A stretch of DNA of 64,000 bases from Actinobacillus succinogenes 130Z (lineage in GTDB: Bacteria > Pseudomonadota > Gammaproteobacteria > Enterobacterales > Pasteurellaceae): NCBI RefSeq assembly GCF_000017245.1, contig NC_009655.1:372001-436000 (forward strand), in the 5' to 3' direction. Below are positions 1-8,456 of this stretch, in pieces; position 1 is the first letter of the stretch, and the number at the start of each line of letters is the position of its first letter. The position numbers and the translations under genes were made by a program. The notes below the pieces were generated by a model. The model was not told the origin of the DNA, searched no databases, and saw only the letters and a list, made by a program, of their open reading frames with translations.

Positions 1-117
1 GAGGGTTAAACCGCCTTCTTCAACTTTTAATGCATCGTAAACTTTTGGTACTGCATTTTGTGGGAACTCAACGTCGATTACCGCACCGATAATCTGTACA
101 ATTTTTCCTGCTGACAT
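1..117 (-). CDS. atpD: ATP synthase F1 subunit beta, N-terminal 39 codons (partial)
   Basis: Catalytic beta subunit of F1Fo ATP synthase; only the N-terminal 39 residues are in the window and the gene continues past base 1. The reading frame from the CAT at 115-117 begins MSAGKIVQIIGAVIDVEF, the usual start of proteobacterial AtpD. It lies 15 bases downstream of atpG in the same direction, which is the conserved atpG-atpD order. It has no downstream stop in the window, so length and catalytic residues cannot be checked. Confidence 0.95.
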   Translation of the reverse strand, partial: MSAGKIVQIIGAVIDVEFPQNAVPKVYDALKVEEGGLTL

Positions 118-132
118 TACCGCTTTTCTCCA

Positions 133-1002
133 TTAAATTGCTGCGGCACCCGCAACAATTTCATTTAATTCATTTGTGATACTTGCTTGACGGGCTTTGT
201 TATACACCAACTGCAGATCATTGATTAAATTACCTGCGTTATCTGTTGCTGCTTTCATTGCAACCATTCGAGCTGCCTGTTCCGAAGCCAAGTTATCAAC
301 CACAGATTGATAAACTTGGGATTCCAAATAACGAGTGAGCAAATTATCCAATAAAACTTTGGGCTCCGGCTCGTATAAATAATCCCAAACCTGTTGTCTT
401 TCGTCTAGGTTATCGGTATCCAATTCGGGCAACGGTACAAGCTGCGCAACACTCGGTTTTTGCGACATGGTATTGATAAACTGATTATGAGCTAAATATA
501 AAGCGTCGATTTTATCTTCTTTATAAGCATCAAACATATCATTTGCAATACCGAGCAATTCTTCCACGGAAGGATTATCGCCAATTCCCGAATGCTGGGC
601 TCTGATTTTAAAACCTAAAGAACGGAAAAAAGCAATACCTTTTGCGCCGATTACACCGACTTCAACCGTAACGCCTTGTTCCTTCCATTTTTTAATTTCG
701 TTCAGTACGGCTTTAAATAAGTTAATATTTAAACCGCCGCACATACCGCGGTCTGTCGACACCACTAACATACCCACTGTTTTAACTTCACGTTCCATTA
801 AAAACGGGTGTTTGTAACCGATACTCGCTTTAGACACGTGGCTGATAACATTTCTGATCGTTTCAGAATAAGGGCGAGAGGCCGCCATGCGATCCTGCGT
901 TTTACGCATTTTCGACGTAGCCACCATTTCCATTGCCTTAGTAATTTTTTGTGTACTTTGCACACTGGCAATTTTGGTTTTTATCTCTTTTCCGCTAGCC
1001 AT
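133..1002 (-). CDS. atpG: ATP synthase F1 subunit gamma
   Basis: Central rotor shaft of F1, coupling proton flow through Fo to ATP formation in the alpha3beta3 head. The 289-residue product has the normal length (E. coli 287). It shows the conserved N-terminal helix starting MASGKEIKTKIASVQSTQKI with the KAMEMVATSKM segment, and the C-terminal helix with ARMVAMKAATDNA and YNKARQASITNELNEIVAGA, the two antiparallel helices of the coiled-coil shaft. It sits between atpA and atpD in the atp operon with short gaps. Confidence 0.97.
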   Translation of the reverse strand: MASGKEIKTKIASVQSTQKITKAMEMVATSKMRKTQDRMAASRPYSETIRNVISHVSKASIGYKHPFLMEREVKTVGMLVVSTDRGMCGGLNINLFKAVLNEIKKWKEQGVTVEVGVIGAKGIAFFRSLGFKIRAQHSGIGDNPSVEELLGIANDMFDAYKEDKIDALYLAHNQFINTMSQKPSVAQLVPLPELDTDNLDERQQVWDYLYEPEPKVLLDNLLTRYLESQVYQSVVDNLASEQAARMVAMKAATDNAGNLINDLQLVYNKARQASITNELNEIVAGAAAI

Positions 1003-1020
1003 TGTCTTTCTCCGAACCTA

Positions 1021-2562
1021 TTACCAGGTATTATTTGCTTTGAAATTATTTAAAATACCTTCTAAGGTATTTTTAATTTCATCGTTGTAATCACCTGATT
1101 GAGTTAATTCACGCATAAACTCGGCATTAGTACGATTTGCATAATCTAAAAGTGTGGTCTCAAAATCAGCGATTTTGTTTAATTCCACATCATCTAAATA
1201 ACCGAATTCAACGGCAAATAAAAGTACCGCCTGTTCTGCTACGCTTAACGGCGCATATTGTTTCTGCTTCAACATTTCAGTTACTTTTTCACCGTGTGAT
1301 AACTGTTTGCGTGTTGCGTCGTCCAAATCAGAAGCGAATTGAGCGAAAGCCGCCAGCTCACGATATTGAGCAAGCGCGGTACGAATACCACCGGCTAATT
1401 TTTTCACGACTTTAGTTTGCGCCGCACCACCTACCCGGGATACCGAAATACCCGGATTTACCGCAGGACGCACGCCGGCATTGAATAAGTTCGATTCTAA
1501 GAAAATCTGACCGTCAGTGATAGATATCACGTTGGTCGGAACGAAAGCGGAAACGTCTCCGGCCTGAGTTTCAATAATAGGCAACGCAGTTAATGAACCT
1601 GTTTTGCCTTTTACTTCGCCTTTAGTAAAGTTTTCAACATATTCTTCATTTACACGCGCCGCCCGTTCCAATAGACGTGAGTGCAAATAGAATACGTCAC
1701 CGGGGAATGCTTCTCGACCAGGCGGACGACGAAGTAATAATGAAATTTGACGATATGCAACCGCTTGTTTGGAAAGGTCATCATAAATGATTAACGCATC
1801 TTCACCGCGATCACGGAAATATTCACCCATTGCACAACCGGCATAAGGTGCCAAATATTGTAACGCAGCAGACTCGGATGCGGAAGCAACTACAATAATA
1901 GTATTCGCTAACGCGCCGTTTTCTTCCAATTTACGGACTACGTTAGCGATAGTTGAGGCTTTTTGACCAATCGCTACATAGATACATTTAATCCCGGAAT
2001 CTTTTTGGTTAATAATGGTATCGATAGCTAATGCGGTTTTACCCGTTTGACGGTCACCGATAATTAATTCACGTTGACCACGGCCGATTGGTACCATGGA
2101 GTCAACCGCTTTATAACCGGTTTGTACGGGTTGATCAACAGATTTACGTTCGATAACGCCCGGCGCTATCACTTCAACCGGTGAAAATCCGTCATTTTTA
2201 ATTTCGCCTTTACCGTCAATCGGCTGCCCCAAGGTATTCACTACACGACCCAGTAAACCGCGACCTACCGGTACTTCAAGAATACGACCGGTACATTGTA
2301 CTTCCATACCTTCGGCGAGATCGATATAAGGTCCCATCACCACCGCACCGACCGAATCACGTTCTAAGTTCAGTGCCATAGCATAACGATTATCCGGTAA
2401 TGCAATCATTTCCCCTTGCATTACTTCGCTTAATCCGTGAATGCGAATAATTCCATCGCTCACAGAAACGATTGTCCCGGTGTTGCGAGCTTCACTCACC
2501 ACATCAAACTGGGCAATGCGTTTTTTTATCAATTCACTGATTTCAGTTGAATTTAGTTGCAT
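1021..2562 (-). CDS. atpA: ATP synthase F1 subunit alpha
   Basis: Non-catalytic nucleotide-binding subunit of the F1 head. The product is 513 residues, identical in length to the E. coli protein. The Walker A motif GDRQTGKT is at residues 169-176, followed by the conserved DDLSKQAVAYRQ stretch and the PGREAFPGDVFYLHSRLLERAA signature region near residue 285-305. The start MQLNSTEISELIKKRI matches the family. It is 15 bases downstream of atpH and 18 bases upstream of atpG. Confidence 0.98.
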   Translation of the reverse strand: MQLNSTEISELIKKRIAQFDVVSEARNTGTIVSVSDGIIRIHGLSEVMQGEMIALPDNRYAMALNLERDSVGAVVMGPYIDLAEGMEVQCTGRILEVPVGRGLLGRVVNTLGQPIDGKGEIKNDGFSPVEVIAPGVIERKSVDQPVQTGYKAVDSMVPIGRGQRELIIGDRQTGKTALAIDTIINQKDSGIKCIYVAIGQKASTIANVVRKLEENGALANTIIVVASASESAALQYLAPYAGCAMGEYFRDRGEDALIIYDDLSKQAVAYRQISLLLRRPPGREAFPGDVFYLHSRLLERAARVNEEYVENFTKGEVKGKTGSLTALPIIETQAGDVSAFVPTNVISITDGQIFLESNLFNAGVRPAVNPGISVSRVGGAAQTKVVKKLAGGIRTALAQYRELAAFAQFASDLDDATRKQLSHGEKVTEMLKQKQYAPLSVAEQAVLLFAVEFGYLDDVELNKIADFETTLLDYANRTNAEFMRELTQSGDYNDEIKNTLEGILNNFKANNTW

Positions 2563-2577
2563 TTTTTAATCCTCTTA

Positions 2578-3108
2578 TCATTGCAATTCGTTTGCCAGAC
2601 GGTTTAATTGTCCGCGGCTTGAACCGTCAATAACAAAATCGTCGGTACGAATGATAACCCCTGCAATCAGAGTATTATCTACACTGCAATTTAATTTAAC
2701 TTTACGGGCAAGTCTTTTTTCCATTGCAGCGGCAATTTTATCTGTTTGCGTTGCATTTAATGGTTGAGCCGAAATAACTTGAACTTCAGCAATAGCATTA
2801 TATTCTTCCATATAATGTCGGAATTCGTTAAATACCGCAGGAAGTACAGTTAAACGCTTATTTTCAGCCATTAACCGAATAAGATTTTGTCCCGATTTAT
2901 CAAGATGTTCGCCACAAATGGAAATTACCGTATCCGCTACTTTTTCAGGGGATAAAGAACTTGTCAAAAACTGCTGAATCTGTTCGTCTTTTGCTACTTC
3001 TGCAATAAAAGCCAACATTTCATGCCATTTTTCCACCGCACTTTGTTCTACGGCAAAATCAAATGCCGCTTTGGCATAAGGGCGAGCTATCGTAGTTAAT
3101 TCTGACAT
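2578..3108 (-). CDS. atpH: ATP synthase F1 subunit delta
   Basis: Peripheral stalk subunit that joins the F1 alpha subunits to the b dimer. I start the gene at the ATG at 3108 (MSELTTIARPYAKAAF), giving 176 residues, the usual length of about 177. An in-frame ATG nine codons upstream lies inside the end of atpF and lacks family support, whereas the chosen start has AAGG about 8 bases upstream. The C-terminal region with the TLIAGVIIRTDDFVIDGS motif, diagnostic of OSCP/delta, is present near residues 142-160. Confidence 0.96.
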   Translation of the reverse strand: MSELTTIARPYAKAAFDFAVEQSAVEKWHEMLAFIAEVAKDEQIQQFLTSSLSPEKVADTVISICGEHLDKSGQNLIRLMAENKRLTVLPAVFNEFRHYMEEYNAIAEVQVISAQPLNATQTDKIAAAMEKRLARKVKLNCSVDNTLIAGVIIRTDDFVIDGSSRGQLNRLANELQ

Positions 3109-3121
3109 AAGCTCAACCTTC

Positions 3122-3592
3122 TTATAGTTCTGCAACTAATTTATCAATAATGTCATTGTTTGCCGCTTCATCTACGGTACGACCAACAATTTTTTCCGCA
3201 CCGGCAATCGCCAGTGAAGCCACTTTGACACGAAGCTCTTCCTGAACGCGTTTACGCTCGGCTTCCACTTCCGCGTAACCCTGTTCAATAATTTTAGCTT
3301 TTAACGTTTCCGCTTCCGCCTTAACTTCATCTAATACTTCATTACGACGTTTATTGGCCGAATCAATTATTTCCTGAGCCTGAATTTTAGCTTTGGTAAT
3401 TTCTTCTTCCGCTAACGTTTTCGTATCCGCTTGTTCTTTTCTTGCAGCTTCAGCCGATGCTAAGGCATTGGCGATAGAACTTTGACGTTCTTCAATCGCT
3501 TTAATAATAGGCGGCCAAACAAATTTTACGCAAAACCATGTAAATAATGCGAAAGCAATAAGCTGACCGATTAATGTTGCATTTAAATTCAC
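3122..3592 (-). CDS. atpF: ATP synthase Fo subunit b
   Basis: Membrane-anchored peripheral stalk subunit. The 156-residue protein (E. coli 156) has one N-terminal membrane helix (about residues 5-27, ATLIGQLIAFALFTWFCVKF) followed by a long charged, Ala/Glu/Lys-rich helix typical of the b-dimer coiled coil. It has the family motif FVWPPI straight after the membrane segment. It lies between atpE and atpH in the operon. Confidence 0.97.
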   Translation of the reverse strand: MNLNATLIGQLIAFALFTWFCVKFVWPPIIKAIEERQSSIANALASAEAARKEQADTKTLAEEEITKAKIQAQEIIDSANKRRNEVLDEVKAEAETLKAKIIEQGYAEVEAERKRVQEELRVKVASLAIAGAEKIVGRTVDEAANNDIIDKLVAEL

Positions 3593-3659
3593 AACACCCT
3601 CCTCTGTTAATATTGTCGATTACTCAAAAGAGTAAATTTAGTTCAAAAAAAATCGACAA

Positions 3660-3914
3660 TTATTGTAATAAACTGATGAATGGGTTAGCGAAAATGAATA
3701 ATAATGAAATACCTACAGCAATCATCGCAATAGCATCCAAAAGACCTGCAACGATAAACATTTTAGTTTGTAAACTTGAAGCAAGCTCAGGTTGACGAGC
3801 TGAAGATTCTAAGAATTTACCACCTAAAATAGCAAAGCCGATAGCCGTACCCAGTGCAGCGAAAGCAAGAAGAATTGATGCACCAATGATTGTAGCTGTA
3901 ATTACAGATTCCAT
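3660..3914 (-). CDS. atpE: ATP synthase Fo subunit c
   Basis: Proteolipid that forms the rotating c-ring. The 84-residue product is two hydrophobic helices joined by a polar loop with ARQPE at 39-43. The proton-carrying acidic residue is Asp60 in [13 protein letters not shown]. coli has Pro where this protein has Ala64's neighbour (DAIPMI versus DAIAMI). The start codon follows a good CGGAG ribosome site, and a stable GC-rich hairpin lies in the atpB-atpE spacer just upstream, fitting the high translation this gene needs. Confidence 0.97.
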
Positions 3915-3938
3915 AATGTTCTCCGTTAAGTTAATGAA

Positions 3939-3956
3939 TGCGCCCGAAAGGGCGCA
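3939..3956 (-). other. Intercistronic hairpin upstream of atpE
   Basis: In the 56-base atpB-atpE spacer the mRNA strand reads TGCGCCC, loop TTTC, GGGCGCA: a 7-bp, nearly all-GC stem. It has no T-run, so it is not a terminator. It could act as an mRNA stability or processing element separating atpE from atpB; that role is inference. Confidence 0.6.
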
Positions 3957-3970
3957 GGTTTAGTTAAAAA

Positions 3971-4756
3971 TTAATGTTCAGCCTTATTATAAGCAATACT
4001 TAAATACACCACAGTCAGCATCATAAAGATAAAAGCCTGTAACGTAATAATCAAAATATGGAAAATCGCCCAAGCAAGGTGTAAAGGAATACCTAATGCG
4101 GCAATAGCTGCATTGGCGGAATACATAACCGCAATAAGAATAAATATTAATTCCCCTGCATACATATTACCGAATAGACGGAATGCCAATGAAATAGGTT
4201 TAGCCAGTAAAGTAACGGTTTCCAAAATAAAGTTGACCGGAACAAGTGTCCAGTGATTAAAGGGATGGAGCGTATATTCTTTCACCAATCCGCCAAAACC
4301 TTTCGATTTCACGGTATAGAAAAGAATTAATGCAAACACGCATAAGGACATACCTAATGTTGCGCTGATGTCGGCAGTAGGTACCGCCCGAAGATAATGA
4401 ATGCCGAATAAACCGGCCAGTTGAGGAAGAAAATCAACAGGAATTAAGTCGATGGCATTCATAATGAACACCCAACAGAAAATAGTCAATGCCAAAGGTG
4501 CTACAACATTACGCGGACCATGAAAATTTTCTTTCACAATACCGTTAATCCATTCCACCACTATTTCAACCATACATTGTAATTTTCCCGGTACGCCGGA
4601 AGTAGCTTTTTTAGCAACATTACGGAATACAAATAAGAAAATTAAAGCAGAAACGATAGAAAAGAACAGCGTGTCTAAATGTACTGCCCAAAAGCCTTCG
4701 CCTGACGATAAGAACGTTAGGTGGTGACCTATATATCCTGCGGTTGTTCCAGCCAT
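3971..4756 (-). CDS. atpB: ATP synthase Fo subunit a
   Basis: Membrane stator subunit that forms the two proton half-channels. The 261-residue polytopic protein carries the essential arginine as Arg193 in [14 protein letters not shown] (equivalent to E. coli Arg210). Five or more hydrophobic segments are visible, including one near residues 30-46 and one near 225-255. It is the second gene of the operon, 14 bases after atpI. Confidence 0.97.
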
Positions 4757-4770
4757 AATATTATAGTCCT

Positions 4771-5154
4771 TTAATTTTTGACCTTTGAAAAAACAAAGGG
4801 AATAAGATTATTGAAAATCAACATCATTATGTAGCCGATAAAAAAGGCTAACACATTTAAATTCGTTATCAGTTTAAAACTCGCTGCAATCAATACAATC
4901 GTTGCCAGCCATTTCAAACCCTCACCACAATAAAGTGCGGTCATTTTTGACTGATTTTTAGGAGAATATCGAAAAAATAGCCAATACACAAACAAGCAGT
5001 ATGGCAAAAAGCCGGATAATAATCCCGTTAAGAGTGAAAGTGTTGCATCAAAATTTGCAACCAACACTAATAACGTTACCAATAAAATGATTCCTGATTC
5101 TATCCATAACGCTTTGCGATAGTGCCGTTTTGCTTGATTAACAACGAAAGACAT
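4771..5154 (-). CDS. atpI: ATP synthase assembly protein I
   Basis: Small membrane protein of the AtpI/UncI family, thought to help assembly of the c-ring and not part of the finished enzyme. The 127 residues contain four hydrophobic segments (about 17-35, 37-60, 78-96, 98-120). It is the first gene of the atp operon, directly behind a clear promoter, with GGGAAAG as ribosome site. It holds a complete uptake signal core at 4933-4941. Sequence conservation in this family is low, so position is the main evidence. Confidence 0.9.
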
Positions 5155-5185
5155 TGACTTTCCCTATCAACAAAAATGTTTTTTG

Positions 5186-5213
5186 ATTATACGCCTTGAG
5201 ACTCCAATTGCAA
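5186..5213 (-). promoter_or_regulatory. Probable promoter of the atp operon
   Basis: On the minus strand a perfect -10 TATAAT (5191-5186) follows a TTGCAA -35-like box (5213-5208) with a 16-base spacer. Transcription would start near 5179, about 25 bases upstream of the atpI start. It is the only strong promoter-like match before the operon. Confidence 0.65.
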
Positions 5214-5373
5214 TCTTTGCCTTACTCAAAATAGGTAAAACCAGACTGTTTTTAATTTTTGTTAAATATCATTCTATTATTCTGAAAAATCGTCAAAATT
5301 TTACCGAAAAATAACAACAAATAAATAGTTATTTTTCATAATTTATTGCAAAAAATTCAAATAAAAAAACATT

Positions 5374-5395
5374 AATGAATGAATGTTCATTCATT
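5374..5395. promoter_or_regulatory. Perfect 10-bp inverted repeat, operator-like
   Basis: AATGAATGAA and its exact reverse complement TTCATTCATT are separated by TG, in the AT-rich spacer between rsmG and atpI. The core TGAATGA..TCATTCA resembles operators of TetR-family fatty-acid regulators such as Bacillus FadR (from memory). It lies about 180 bases upstream of the atp -10 box and 40 bases past the rsmG stop. There is no T-run, so it is unlikely to be a terminator. Confidence 0.5.
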
Positions 5396-5434
5396 TTAAT
5401 TATTTTTCGATCAGAAGCAAGAAAAAGTGCGTTT

Positions 5435-6070
5435 TTATTTAATCAGTATTAAATGACGCTTACCTTGCAATTCCGGCACATCTAACTTAATCACTTGCTG
5501 AATCGTAAATTTTTCATCTAATTGTTTTATTTCATCTTCGTTATATTGTCCTTTCAGAGCATAAAACAGACCGTTATTCACAGGCAAATGACTGCACCAG
5601 TCTGTCATATCTTTCAGACTGGCAAACGCGCGACTTAATACGCCGTCAAATTTATGATCGGGTATATATTCTTCTACTCGGCTGAGCACCGGTTCCACAT
5701 TAGTGAGTTCTAACTCTCGTACTGCATTTCGAATAAAACTCATACGTTTACCAAGGCTGTCGAGCAATACGAATTTTTTATCCGGATTAATAATCGCCAA
5801 CGGCAAACCGGGTAAACCCGGACCGGTTCCCACATCGATAAAACGCTCTCCTCGTAAATAAGGACTAACGACCAAACTATCCAGAATATGTTTTACCAGC
5901 ATTTCCTGCGGATCACGCACGGAAGTCAAATTATAAGCCTTATTCCATTTATTCAGTAACAACACCAATTTAACTAATTGTTGCTTTTGCTGAGAACTCA
6001 GAGAAAGTGCGGTCGATTGGAGCAGTATTTCCAGTTTTTCGCGTAATATTTGTTCTAAATTATTCGCCAC
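5435..6070 (-). CDS. rsmG: 16S rRNA (guanine-N7) methyltransferase
   Basis: Methylates N7 of G527 in 16S rRNA using S-adenosylmethionine. The 211-residue protein has the SAM-binding motif [15 protein letters not shown] at residues 79-93 and the [16 protein letters not shown] segment (42-57) typical of RsmG/GidB. The start overlaps the end of mnmG by 11 bases, so the two are translationally coupled, as is common for gidA-gidB pairs. An uptake core is inside the gene at 6005-6013. Confidence 0.97.
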
Positions 6071-7949
6071 GTTTTAACATTCCCTGCTTTTTCAAATTTA
6101 CCAGCAAAATAGAAATAGCTGCAGGCGTCACCCCCGAAATCCGGCCGGCCTGTCCGATAGAAACCGGACGATGCTGTTCTAGTTTAGCGCGTACTTCATT
6201 GGACAAACCGGCAACTAAAGAATAATCGAAACGTTCCGGAATGAGAGTATTTTCATGACGTTTCTGTTTTTCGATCTCTTCTTGCTGATGTTCGATATAA
6301 CCTTGATATTTAATCGCAATTTCAACCTGTTCGGCAGCTTGTTTATCCTCAAGTGCGGGTGAAAATGCCGCTGTTTTTGTCAATTTTTCATAACTGACTT
6401 CCGGACGCCGTAATAAATCTTCGCCGCTGGCTTCACGAGTTAACGGAGCATTCAGCAAACCGTTAATATGGTTCAAATGTTCCGATTGCGGATGAATCCA
6501 GATCTGTTTTAAACGTTCGCGTTCTTTGGTTATATTGTCCATTTTTCGATTAAAGCGCGCCCAACGGGCTTCGTCAATTAACCCCAATTCATGAGCAATC
6601 GGTGTTAAACGGCTGTCCGCATTGTCTTCACGCAACAACAAACGGTATTCCGCACGAGAAGTAAATACACGATACGGTTCTTTCGTACCGAGAGTACATA
6701 AATCATCCACCAACACGCCCACATAAGCCTGATCGCGACGCGGAAACCAAGCGTCTTTTTCCCGGACGAATAATCCTGCATTAATACCTGCTAACAAGCC
6801 TTGTGCCGCCGCTTCTTCATAGCCTGTCGTGCCGTTAATCTGACCAGCAAAGAATAAACCGCCGATCGCTTTAGTTTCTAAAGTCGGTTTCAGATCGCGC
6901 GGATCAAAATAATCGTATTCGATGGCATAACCCGGTTTAACGATACGGGTATTTTCCAATCCCTTCATAGAATTGACTATTTTCATTTGCACATCAAACG
7001 GCAAACTGGTAGATATCCCGTTTGGATAAACTTCGTTACTGGTTAAACCTTCCGGTTCCAAATAGATTTGATGGGAAGTACGGTCGGCAAAACGCATGAT
7101 TTTATCTTCGATAGACGGACAATAACGGGGTCCGATCCCTTCGATCACACCGGTATACATCGGACTACGATCCAGATTATTGCGGATCACATCATGTGTT
7201 TGTTCATTGGTGTGAGTAATGAAACAAGGAATTTGTCGCGGATGCTGATCAGTCGATCCCATAAAAGAGAAAACCGGTAATTCCGCATCTCCATATTGTT
7301 TAGCCAGAATATCAAAATTAATAGTGCGAGCGTCCAAACGCGGCGGAGTTCCGGTTTTCAAACGATCCACCCGCAAACCGAGATCCCGTAACCGGTGGGA
7401 AAGCGTCACCGATGCCGGATCACCCGCACGTCCGCCTTCATAATTGGTTAAACCGATATGAATCTTACCGGCTAGAAAAGTTCCTGCGGTCAAGATCACG
7501 GCTTTAGCCCGAAAGGTTAATCCCATTTTAGTGGAAACGCCGGCGGCGCGCTCCCGCTCTAATAAAATATCTGTCGCTTCCTGTTGAAAAATATCCAGAT
7601 TAGGCTGATTTTCAAGCGCCTGACGTACGGCTTGACGGTACAAAACGCGATCCGCTTGAGCACGCGTTGCCCGTACGGCCGGACCTTTACTGGCATTTAA
7701 AGTACGAAATTGGATTCCCGCCCGGTCGGCTGCCGTCGCCATTAAACCGCCCATAGCATCGATTTCCTTGACTAAATGCCCTTTTCCGATACCGCCGATA
7801 GCCGGATTACAGGACATTTGGCCTAAAGTATCTACATTGTGAGTTAAAAGCAGAGTTTTCAACCCCATACGAGCCGGAGCGAGCGCAGCTTCGGTTCCTG
7901 CGTGACCGCCGCCGATTACGATCACATCATAATTTTCCGTATAAAACAT
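6060..7949 (-). CDS. mnmG: tRNA uridine-5-carboxymethylaminomethyl modification enzyme
   Basis: FAD protein that, with MnmE, builds the cmnm5U34 wobble modification in several tRNAs. The 629-residue product matches E. coli length. The dinucleotide-binding GGGHAG is at residues 13-18, and conserved blocks such as [24 protein letters not shown] and [11 protein letters not shown] are visible. It is the gene immediately beside oriC, as in E. coli, and heads the mnmG-rsmG pair. Its ribosome site is AAGG seven bases before the ATG. Confidence 0.98.
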
Positions 7950-8094
7950 AGTAACCTTATGTAATGAGTACGATCGCTTTCACCGATCCCTAGACTGAAA
8001 TATAAAAAGTAACGCGCTATTCTACTGAAATTTATTCGGGCTTGAAAGTCACAATTAAGTATTAAGTGAGAGAAAAAACAGAAAAATGGGGGAG

Positions 8095-8285
8095 CTAATA
8101 AAATAAGATCTTAAATTTATATATAAAGATCTTATTATGACTATTATTAAGATCCCCTGATCCCTGTGTATAAACGGATCTTTTGCATAAAAATAAAGAA
8201 GTTAACCGAAAAAGGATCTTGTAAGAAATTTCGATCTTTACAGCAAAAATGCTGTGTATAAAATGGTGATTTATCCACAGATAGA
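8095..8285. other. Chromosomal replication origin (oriC)
   Basis: The mnmG-lptD spacer contains three R-type DnaA boxes: TGTGTATAA at 8165-8173 and 8253-8261 (minus-strand TTATACACA) and TTATCCACA at 8271-8279. GATC occurs at 8107, 8128, 8151, 8159, 8177, 8215, 8233 and again at 8356 and 8379, a density far above expectation and typical of Dam/SeqA-controlled origins. The left side (8100-8160) has AAGATCTTA-type repeats resembling the AT-rich 13-mers of the E. coli duplex-unwinding element. Position beside mnmG also matches E. coli. Exact borders are estimated. Confidence 0.88.
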
Positions 8286-8456
8286 TTTATGTTTTATTTT
8301 ATTAACGGGAAAAATACAGTTTTTTCATACTTTCTTATTAAGTTACTCACAACTTGATCTCAATAAAAAAAGATAATTGATCATAAACGTTCTCGCAAAA
8401 GTGCGGTCAAATTTCGTGGTAAATTTCAGTACATCAAGTATAATTGCTTCAATTTT

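Noticed and set aside
1760..1768. ACAAGCGGT core in atpA as foreign uptake signal
   Set aside because: It encodes conserved Lys-Gln-Ala-Val of the protein and is followed by TT, not C; coincidence is enough.
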